Of a stretch of DNA of 64,000 nt, positions 55,898 to 64,000 are shown piece by piece. The stretch is taken from contig CM077598.1 of the NCBI GenBank assembly GCA_039654915.1, forward strand, positions 75,792,041 to 75,856,040, given 5' to 3'. Position numbers and translations under genes: made by a program. The notes under the pieces are model-generated. The model saw only the letters and a program-made list of their open reading frames with translations. It did not search any database and was not told where the DNA came from. Every line of letters begins with the position of its first letter. The stretch's first letter is position 1. The stretch is from Aquilaria yunnanensis. Taxonomy: Eukaryota; Streptophyta; Magnoliopsida; Malvales; Thymelaeaceae.

Positions 55898-56948
55898 TGA
55901 TAGCCGAAGTGCTATCACCCTGACCAACTGCCGACCATGGGAAAGAGGGAGCCAGACACCTTAGGCATACGACCTCGGAAAGGACTCCGGAGTAAAGGAA
56001 GTCATACTCCTGAGGTGCACGACCTCCGTAGCTCACCAAATTCTGACATCGGGAGCCAGCATCACGCCTCATTCGGGAGGGCGACTGAACCAGCTTCGGG
56101 GGAGAAAGACCAATCACCCCCTGCAGTAGAAAGCCCCCTGAAGACATAGACATCGAAGTTCCAGCCCGACTCCGGGAAAGGGCCCCTCACCCCGAAGTGA
56201 GACATCAACCAAAGGGACCTCGATTGTATGGCAAGAGCCATCAAGGAGTCTCTCACTCCGTTCACATACGTCTCCAACACGCCACCTCCAGACACGCTCT
56301 GACACGCCACCTCCAGAAGCGCTCTGGCACGCCATCACAGCATCCGTCCTGTCGCACTGGGCTACACCTACTATGGCTCGCAGCCTGAGGACCCTGTAGA
56401 TGGCTAGGGTGCCCCACGCCAAAAAATACGAACACCATCCATCCATACACGTGTCATAATCTGAAGGGATCACCTTCTCCCTTATAGACCAGGGAAATGG
56501 TCATAGGCAAGATGTCCTCTGGGACAAGAGGACGCTCTCCTTTCTCCGCCTGAATACTCTCCCTTCAGCCCTCAGAAAGACACGCCAGGCAAGAGTCCCT
56601 TGTGCTTATTACTGAGTATCTCTCATTCTCACAGCACTGACTTGGCCGTCGGAGGTTCCCCCCCGGAAATCCACCTCGGGGGCCTCCTAACCCCTGTTTT
56701 CTGAGTGTTTCAGCCAGGTCTCCTTGAAGGATCTCCGCTCCGGGCCCTCTCCCATGCCAAAAGTCTTTCCCGTCCTCACCAACCATGGTACAAAGAAGCT
56801 GCCGGCCACCACTTAAGGTCACCCTCTTAGGGTACCTTCTTGCACCTCCAGGACCCCCTACTGTCCACACCACTGCACACAGTGGAGATGCTGGCTCCGC
56901 CTAACCGGACCACATCAGATGCTGGCTCCGCACCTCCGGACCGCATCA
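55898..56948 (+). repeat. N3 3' LTR (1051 bp)
   Basis: Begins TGATAGCCGAAGTGCTATCA and ends CTCCGGACCGCATCA. CACGTG at 56448-56453, hairpin at 56660-56682. The last 60 bp contain an imperfect duplication (GATGCTGGCTCCGC twice). Confidence 0.88.
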
Positions 56949-57529
56949 GAAATGATGGCAAATGGGTTTAGTGGAAGCATGCAATTTCGGTAATGAGCCA
57001 CATGTAACTAAAATGGTGTAATGTTAGCTCTCGGCCTCATTAACTTTGCATGGCGCCATTAAGTCCTCAAGTCTCCATGGCTTCCTTTTTGTCACTAAAA
57101 CATAGGCATATTTCGGCGCTAACATTATTTCATGGCTCACAATGCCAAGCATTCATTAAAAGAGCTTAAAATGACCATTAGTCCTATGTATGTTTCAGCC
57201 GAGTACTATAACAAGTACAATTTAGGAAAATCAAGGCAATGATGAATTAATTCGTTAGTGGGAGACAAGATTTGACCGGTTATCATTGAAATTTACCAAA
57301 AATTGGCCTAGTATCCCACTAGTCCCCTTAGAACTTTGCGTGGCCAAAAGCTTTCATTCTTGGTTTATAGTTTCACTAGCATCACTAGTTCAAGTGTGCA
57401 TTGTAGTCTTCCAGCGTTGTTTTCTTGCAATAATTCCAAGTCTATTTTTTTTGTGCATTTGGGACCCAATAGTTCTAACTTTAGCACATACACCCCTGCC
57501 CTTATCTTTAAACAACTCCTTGGTTAATG
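56949..57529. other. Unassigned segment between N3 and N4
   Basis: About 580 bp with moderate AT content. Short frames exist on the plus strand at 57286-57570, but they have no recognisable domain. It could be older flanking DNA. Confidence 0.4.
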
Positions 57530-57874
57530 TGTTGGTGATTTGTGTAAGTGGAGTGTCAGAGACTCCTTAATGGCTCTTGCCGTACAACAGAGGTCTCTTT
57601 GGTTAATGTCTCACTTTGGGGCGAAAAGCCCTTTTCCGGAGTCCAGTTACAACTTCGGTCTATTCATCTTCGGGGGACTTTTTCCCGCAGGGGGTGGTCG
57701 GTCCTTTTCCCCGAGGGTGGTTTGGCCGTTGTCCCGAAGGACACGCTACGCTGGCTTCCGAAGTTGGAATTGGCGAGCTACCGCGGTCGAGTGCCTCAAG
57801 TGTATGACTTCCTTCACTCCGGAATTCATTTCCGTGGTTGGTGGTTGACCAGGGTGATAGCACTTCCGCTATCA
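57530..57874 (-). repeat. N4 3' LTR, truncated (345 bp)
   Basis: Matches the inner 345 bp of the N1 LTR (from GTGTTG...TTTGTGTAAGTGGAG) and ends CACTTCCGCTATCA. The outer two thirds, with the promoter, are missing. Confidence 0.82.
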
Positions 57875-58149
57875 CATGCCCCCCTTGGAAAGTCGAAGTG
57901 AAGACTTCGGCAAGTAGCTTTTCCGGCGTCTGTCTATCGCTCAACTGGCAGTCTTTGACAGAACAATTTCGTGGACTCCTAGAGGCCCACGTAGTAGCAT
58001 GTCCGTTTTCGGTCGAACAGGGCGGCACGAAGCCTTGAACCCTGGACCTGATTTACACCCAGGGTGTGACGTCGGCTGATGAGGCACTTCGCCACCTAGG
58101 TGATCAGCCTTATTCGGATAGGTGTTATCTGTCTGCCCTTTGGTGGTCT

Positions 58150-58262
58150 TGAGATTTCCCGCCATAAGCTAGTGAATAATCGCATCTTGAAACTAGTGAA
58201 TCGTCGGCTGATGAGGCACTTTTCCCGCCATAAGCTAGTGAATCGTCGCATCTTGAAACTAG
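58150..58262. repeat. 57 bp tandem duplication upstream of the N4 aGene promoter
   Basis: CCCGCCATAAGCTAGTGAAT, then CGCATCTTGAAACTAG and GTCGGCTGATGAGGCACTT are repeated in order. N2 and N3 lack the duplication. Confidence 0.75.
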
Positions 58263-58453
58263 GCGTGTCAGTCTCGAGCAATGTGCCCGGGTTTTCTGGA
58301 TGCCAGAAAGCGTGTCCTAGTTTCTCATGACAGGTGACATGTAGTAGGCATTAGCTGGGATGGGCACGCCTGTTCGTGCGCGAGGGATAATCATGGCGAC
58401 ACTTCGCCTTCGCGCAGCATTTATGACGCCTTTTTGGCTGCCCTTCCTCAATC

Positions 58454-58461
58454 TATATAAG
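58454..58461 (+). promoter_or_regulatory. TATA box of N4 aGene
   Basis: CAATCTATATAAGCCTTCCT followed by CCTGTCATACTCTTCATTTG, as in N2 and N3; the ATG is about 265 bp downstream. Confidence 0.75.
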
Positions 58462-58724
58462 CCTTCCTCCTGTCATACTCTTCATTTGTGTTCCTTTGCT
58501 CTCACTTTGCTCTTGCTTTTTCTCCTTTTTGTGTGGCGATCTTAGCGGCGGAGCGATTTCCGGCAACCTTTCATGACGGCGTCCTCAAACCCCGACTTTG
58601 GCAAGACTTTCGGTGGGTTATGACTTCTAGAGTTCCTTCGGTATTTTTTTTTTCTTTTTGCATTCCAAAGTCGTCTTTCCGAAATCATTTTTTCCCTTTT
58701 TCCGAAGTCATTTTTCGGTCCACC

Positions 58725-61227
58725 ATGCCTATTCCCGTGAGCTGGCAACCTCTTTTGTCTCACCCTTGCTGCACCACTCCTGAAAAATTACAGAAATGGA
58801 AGACCAAAATTTTCCTTCCTTCTTATGCCATCACAAGGTTACCTCGCCTTGGCCAGTTTAGCTTTATGAATCGTGGTGACGAGGTTACTATTTTCCGAGC
58901 CCAACTGAAGGCCGGACTTCGGTTTCCTCCTGCGAAGATGATTTGTGACTTTTGCCAGTTTCATGGCATAGCCATGAATAAGCTTCCTCCCAACTCATTT
59001 TGTTATTTCAACGCCTTTCTTTGCATGTGCGGGATCTTCGGGGTAGAACCCCAGCTCATCCTGTTCATGCAGTATTATAAGCTTTATCCGGTTCCAAAGG
59101 GTGGCTTTTATTTCATGCTGCCTCGGGGATCTGGGAGCAAAAAATTTATGTTCACCTTCGCTACCAAGGATAGCTGGCGAGGGTGGCAAAGGAAGTTCTT
59201 CTTCCTGAATGTGGCGGAGGCCTGGTCGCACGTCCCGACTAAGTGGGCTCGGGGAAAGCTGGAGGCGGATGTCATGGATCCATTGAAGCTGCTAACTCCC
59301 GAGTTGGCGGCGAGGTTTGGGGACTTTGACAGACGAATCCGTGCTGTCACCGACTGGGATGCCGAGGTCCCTTCTCGCTCTCTCTACCCTTTCCCGATCA
59401 TGTGGAAACTCATGACCGAGGATGTCCTTCGGGAGTTGGGGGTGGTTACAGAACACAAGACGGATCTCGGCATGCCAGCTCCTGCTACCAAGGGAAAGAG
59501 CTCTTGGCTGGTGAAGCTCCTTCGGAGCGAGCTCTCTTTCCAAGCTTTTTTTGAAAGTAAGTTTCTTTCAAAGTTTTTTCAACATAAGTGCCTGTGGACT
59601 TACACTGATTTCTTCCTTTTTTTAGAGATGGGCGATGAGTCTGCCGCCTATTACCGGTCTCTCTTCCTTGGCCAGGCCGAGAAGGGAGAACAAAAGAAGA
59701 GGCATACAGTGTCTAGGAGCGGATCATCTTCGGTCAAGAAAGCGAAGAAGGACACCCCTCTTCCCCCTTCGGAGGACGTTTCAGAAGTCGGTGATGTTAT
59801 TGCTACTTCCACTAAGGCTGGCGATGTCATTGCAACTTCCACCAAGGTTGCAACTATCGCGGAGCCTGAAACTGCCGCCGAAGTTCCTGCCAGGGTGATT
59901 GCCCTTCCTGCTCCTCTGAGTACCGCCACGTCGGCAGATCTTGTGGGCTCTTTGGCGGATCTTCCTGCTAAAGATTTAGAAAAGCACCGAAGGGCCAAGG
60001 GCAAACACATTCCTGCCGTCGTGGAGGAGGTCGGTGACTCGGATGACGACTGTGCCGTGGTCACGCCAGGTTTGTCTTCTTTTTCCTGCAATCAACTTAT
60101 ATATATTTTTTTATAACCAAGGAAATTTTACCTGATAAGATGTGTGTTTCTTTTGCAGAGGATCCGGCGCCCCCTGGCTTGGAAGATTGAGCACGCTCGA
60201 CGGAGGGATCTTCGGGATTCTCATGTCCCGAAGGACAAAGTCCCGAGGGAGCCGTTTTGGTCTTTTATGGAGGACATGAATCTATTCTCCGAAGACTGTC
60301 GGGAAATGGCTCCCCAAATGGTGAGGGGCATGCTTACTCAGGCATCCTTCAAGGCAGTTGCCGAGGAGTGTGCCTTCGAGGATGCCCTTGCTGCAAAAGT
60401 TTCCCAGCATGCTGCTCCGGTAACTCTTCAGGCTCTTCATTTTTCCTTCCCACTTTCTGCCTAAGTGTTTTTTGCTTTCCTTGTGCAAATTTTGGTAAGT
60501 ACCTTCTTTTCTACAGCTCCTGGGGTATAGTGGGTACCTCCAGGCTTGGCCAGTAAAGCAGTCTTCAGCTCGAGCTTGGGCTGAAGACAAATTAGAGAAG
60601 GCCAAAGTCTTTTGCGCCAACTCAGTGTTGACGAACACCAAGTTGAGCCAAATATGCAAGGAGGAGATTGCCCGTCTTCGGGAGGAACTCTTGAAGGGCC
60701 AAGAAGAGCTCTTGAAGGACTTTTCCAAGAAGATGTCCGACCTTGGCGATAAATTGGTCAGCCTGACTTTGGCCAACGAGGTCCTTCAGAAGGAAAATGA
60801 AGGGGAGTCTGCCCTTTTGGCAAAGGCGATGGCTGAGAATGCCGAACTTCAGGCCAAGGTCGGCTCACTGAAGGAGAGTTTGGATAAGAAGAAGAAAATC
60901 GAGGAGTTGGAGAAGGAGATTTTCGACCTTTAGCAGGAGGTTTTGTATCTTGATCATGAGGCAGACGAGTTGGATGTTGAAATGGATAAAGCCGTCCAGA
61001 CATCCAAGGTTGCTTTTCAGGACAGTTTCTGCCTTGCTCGTTATCAATTTCTGAAGAAGTATCCGGACCTCGATCCTTCCTTTCTGGGTACCTTGGATAT
61101 TCCCGGGGGGCCTCGGTGGATTTGGTCAAGAGTCGAGTTCCTCAACTTGCCGCTGCTTCCTTCTACACCGAAGGCTGTGGCAAAGAGCTCAGGAGCCGAA
61201 GCTTCCCATAACGTCGAGGTCCCTTAG
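58725..61227 (+). pseudogene. aGene copy in N4: nearly complete, one frameshift and one stop
   Basis: Exons 58725-59556, 59626-60069, 60159-60419 and 60517-61227, GT-AG introns of 69, 89 and 97 nt; same phases as RT2. Exon 1 starts MPIPVSWQPLLSHPCCTTP and carries CDFCQFHGIAMNKLPPNSFC and MLPRGSGSKKFMFTF. Intron 1 happens to have no stop, so exons 1-2 also read through unspliced. Exon 2 has KKRHTVSRSGSSSVKKAKK and acidic runs. Exon 3 is 261 nt instead of 260: an extra C near 60170 shifts the frame. Exon 4 is a coiled coil with a TAG at 60931-60933, then FQDSFCLARYQFLKKYPDLD. Only these two lesions are visible. Confidence 0.85.
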
Positions 61228-61356
61228 ATATTCTAGGACCTTTGCCTTCTTATTTTTCTTTGTACTTTCCTTTTTGTAATCTTCTCCTTGTACCAAGGCC
61301 TTCTTCAATGAATTACTTTGGCTAAGTCTTTTTGAGCAATTTTTGTTTCCCACATG

Positions 61357-61386
61357 TCCCGATCATTTTCGGTCGAGGGACTTCGG
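61357..61386. repeat. Single hairpin repeat in N4
   Basis: TCCCGATCATTTTCGGTCGA then GGGACTTCGG, the same motif as in RT1, located about 130 bp after the aGene stop. Confidence 0.68.
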
Positions 61387-61559
61387 TACTTTCTTTGCTC
61401 ATTTTGTCGGCCATTCTTTGGGAGGTCTTTCACTGTTTGCGAAGTCCCTTTAGGCAAAGTTTAGCCTATCCCTTGCCGGTCGTGTTTGGTAGACTTGCCT
61501 TCTTTTGGGGCGTATAACCAACTTCGGAACGAACCGAAGACTTTTGGGAGTTCCATGCT

Positions 61560-63620
61560 TCAACTCTGTTCGGCAAACATTCTCATACAGGAAAAATTTC
61601 TGTACTTAGACAAATTTCTGGCTTTCACCATTTCTTGTCTAAAAATTCTAAGTTTAGAATTTCTTTAAGGTGCCCGAATGCCTTGTTCTTTGCAGTTTTC
61701 CTTCTTTGGAGTTGCCGAGCTTGTATACTCCCTAAGACCAGATAAGGTCCTTTCCCGTTCGGCCGAAGCACCCCACAAGATGGCTTTCGGGGTTCCAATT
61801 CGGCCTTTCGGGGGCGAGGTCTCTTTTTCCTTGTTCCTTTCCTTCTTGGCCTATTATGCTGGTTTGCACTTATGGGCCCCTTTTGCCGAAACGGCATGAT
61901 TTCGAGCTCGGCCTTTTGCCAACTAAGTCGAGGTTAGTTCTCAACTTTTGTCAAACATTTGTGTGATGGCCGAACTCGTTCAGATGGATAGTGGCTTCTG
62001 CACTGGAGATAAGTGAGAAAAATGTCTCCGCGTTGGAAGTTCTCCTGGCCACTTTCCCTTTGCCTCTCTTATAGTCCCTCTTTTGGCTACCTCTATTTGT
62101 CTGTTGTTCGGTGGTTGAGCTAGTGGGCTGAAGTGCCTTTTTATTCTGAGGTTGGTGATGGATTCTTGAAATCCTCTTTTGCCGGCATGGTTGCTAGGAA
62201 TTCTGCCTTTCCCCCACTTAGTGAAGTAGTCCTCCGCTATTACGCAGAACTTCACATCTTCGGGTGTTGTTTGGAGTGGCTTGGTGCAATCTCTCCGAGG
62301 TTATCCGCTCCGAAGGCAGTCCTCGGGTGCTAGCGTGTTTTTGGCCATTTTCACTCCTCTTGGATGAATTGTCCTCCACCCATTTTACCGATATATCTTA
62401 ATAACAGAATTGTGTACCTTTGCCTGTATAGCTTTTCCTTAATATCGTCCGGAATGTCTTCGCACTTCCTGCCTTTTTATGAGGATTTTCGGGACTTCTT
62501 GGCTGCGAGGTTCCTCTTTGTAGCATCTTTCCACCTTTTGTGCAAGGTTATTACACCTAGTGTTGCCATGCTCGGATGCCCAACACTTTTTGGTAAGCAA
62601 ATTTGATCATTTTGGTGGCCTCCCTGGCTTCGGGCCCCCGAGGGGGTATCGCAGCGTTCTGACGTTCTGCGCTTGGGGTTCCACTGTCAAGGAGTTTCCA
62701 CTCTGGACCTACCTTCGCTTTGTCTCCTTTATTGGTTTCAACGTTCCCTTCTTCTGGGAATTCGGCAATGTAGTCTGCCAGTACCTGGGCGTTCATTGCC
62801 ATTCTAGGCTTATACGTGATGTAGTACTCTCCGAGTTCGATGCACCATTTCGAGAGTCTTTTCCAAATGCTCTACTCTTTTTTCGTGGTGTTGCGCGAAT
62901 GCGGGTCACTTCGGACAGCGGTCGTATCCGGGGATGTAGAGTCGGCGCCTTCTGCCCGTAAGTCAAGTTGTAAACGACCTCTCTGGGGAATGGGTTTTGA
63001 CTTCGTTGCCGAGGAGATGGAGATTTTTTCCTCGGGTGCAGAACTCTTTCGGCGGGGAGGTCTGGGTCATCCCGACCTTGCTTTTCTCGTAGGTCGTACT
63101 CCATGGAGCATGGTTCCCATCGAGGACTCATCCCGTTGATCTCCTTTTTCCCAATTCCTGTGAATTGGCATGGGACTCTCCACCCCACGAGGTACTGATG
63201 AAGAGGGCCTTCGGTCCGAATTTTTGCTGCGGCCTTCTTTGGCTTGACTACTGCATCATTTCGACCACGCCAGAGCATGGGAATTCATGCAGAAAGCCTA
63301 TGGTAATAGTTAGAGGATGTTCATCCTCAGGCGAGGAAATCCCCGCCGCCGCTTGTTCGGCTGCCGGTTGAATTTCTGGCGCGGATGGGGACCTCGGAAG
63401 TCCCTTGTCCTTAGAAAGCCGAGTTTCAACGACGGCGACCTGGAGCTGGGTTCCCATAGACGGCGCCAAAATGATGTGTGTCCAGTTAGGCGGAGCCAGC
63501 ATCTTTACTGTTGTGCAGCGGTGTGGGCAACAGGGACTCCTGGATGGACACAGAGGTACCCTGAGAGGGTTACCTGAAGTGATGGTTGGCAGCTTCTGAT
63601 ACCGTGGCTGGTGAGGATGG
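61560..63620 (-). pseudogene. N4 gag start, RNase H and integrase remnants
   Basis: Minus strand: the gag frame starts within the LTR (MLAPPNWTHIILAPSMGT), continues VAVVETRLSKDKGLPRSP and PLTITIGFLHEF, and decays by about 63200. It jumps near 62930 to RNase H (PLSEVTRIRATPRK). Integrase fragments follow to the C-terminus (KPSCGVLRPNGKGPYLVLG). Protease, RT and most of gag are missing, so this family depends on other elements to move. Confidence 0.8.
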
Positions 63621-64000
63621 GAAAGGCTCCCGGCATGGGAGAGAACCTGGAGCGGAGATCCTTTAGGGAGACTTGGCTGAAACACTCAGAAAACAGGGGT
63701 TAGGAGGCGCCCGGGGTGGATTTCCGGGGGGAAACCTCTGACGCCCAAGTCAGTGCTCCGAGAATGAGAGATACTCAGTAATAAGCACAAGGGACTCTTG
63801 CCTAGCGTGTCTTTCTGATGCCTAAAGTGAGAGTAATCAGGTGGAGAGACGAGATCGTCCTCTTGTCCTTTTTGGTCCTCCGGGCAGAGAACCCCCTTCC
63901 CTGTGATGACTTCCCTTGTATAAAAGGAAGAGGATGACCCCTTCAGACGATGACACGTGTTCGGCGTGTGTATGGTTTAGATGGTGTTTGTACTTCTAAG
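63472..64000 (-). repeat. N4 5' LTR, cut by the window end
   Basis: Plus strand begins TGATGTGTGTCCAG. Hairpin region at 63709-63729, CACGTG at 63954-63959, TATA-like TATAAAAG near 63919. Closely matches the N1 LTR. Confidence 0.85.

Larger units (their letters stand above)
47988..56948 (+). mobile_element. N3: non-autonomous Tat-type element with aGene retained
   Basis: Order: truncated 5' LTR (47988-48833), primer site, gag start, RNase H and integrase remnants, hairpin repeat, aGene on the minus strand, promoter, purine tract, complete 3' LTR (55898-56948). Without the copia LTR at 52235-53648 the internal region is about 5.65 kb, against 9.43 kb in RT2. The missing 3.8 kb is gag, protease and RT. 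GAAAT follows the 3' LTR; the left target copy is lost. Confidence 0.85.
57530..64000 (-). mobile_element. N4: non-autonomous Tat-type element with aGene retained
   Basis: Minus orientation. A truncated 3' LTR (57530-57874), a purine tract ending GGGGGGCATG, then the aGene promoter and four exons on the plus strand. A hairpin repeat, integrase and RNase H remnants, the gag start, primer site (63451-63468) and the 5' LTR (63472 to beyond the window) follow. The internal length of 5597 bp is close to that of N3. Confidence 0.87.

Noticed and set aside
57286..57570. Small protein gene between N3 and N4
   Set aside because: No motif, no partner copy, and its right end runs into the truncated N4 LTR.
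59557..59625. N4 exons 1 and 2 as one unspliced gene
   Set aside because: The frame is open through the intron by chance; the same interval in RT1 and RT2 changes frame, has consensus splice sites and is not conserved as protein.

Overview
This is plant nuclear DNA, probably from an angiosperm, and almost all of it is nested LTR retrotransposons. I see no convincing host gene, tRNA, rRNA or CRISPR array. Names used here: RT1-RT4 are Ty3/gypsy elements of the Tat type, N1-N4 are related non-autonomous elements, and aGene is the gene these elements carry on their opposite strand.

Layout. 1-12095: a Ty1/copia integrase fragment (minus) split by RT1 (718-11559, minus, target duplication ATTAG), then a copia LTR fragment. 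12096-23260: RT2 (plus, target duplication AGTTG), the youngest and most complete element. 23448-27303: RT3, truncated, with an RT2-type solo LTR (25016-25890, target duplication GTTAC) inside it. 27469-29867: an LTR end, then a copia 3' LTR, RNase H and RT fragment (minus). 29868-36027: RT4 (plus), decayed and split by a 2483 bp LTR-like insertion (33483-35965, target duplication GTACT). 36028-40353: 3' end of a Del/Tekay-like chromovirus (minus) with a 986 bp solo LTR inside. 40354-46402: N1 (minus) abutting N2 (plus). 46861-47987: copia LTR fragment. 47988-56948: N3 (plus), with a copia LTR in its aGene. 57530-64000: N4 (minus), running off the window.

Tat-type gag-pol order is gag, protease, RT, RNase H, a second RNase H, integrase. 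Between integrase and the 3' LTR lies aGene, read towards pol from its own TATA promoter. aGene has four exons. In RT2 all four join in frame without a stop, giving 2127 nt (708 residues); copies in RT1, RT3, N2, N3 and N4 are damaged. N1, N3 and N4 share one deletion that removes most of gag, all of protease and the RT, while N3 and N4 still carry all four aGene exons and the promoter.

Four features recur across these LTR families: a CACGTG box just upstream of the TATA box; a GC-rich hairpin in the transcribed part of the LTR; a gag reading frame that starts inside the 5' LTR and runs through the primer binding site; and a hairpin-bearing repeat where pol and aGene converge. Divergence, copy counts and boundaries were read by eye without alignment software, so small errors of a few bases are possible.
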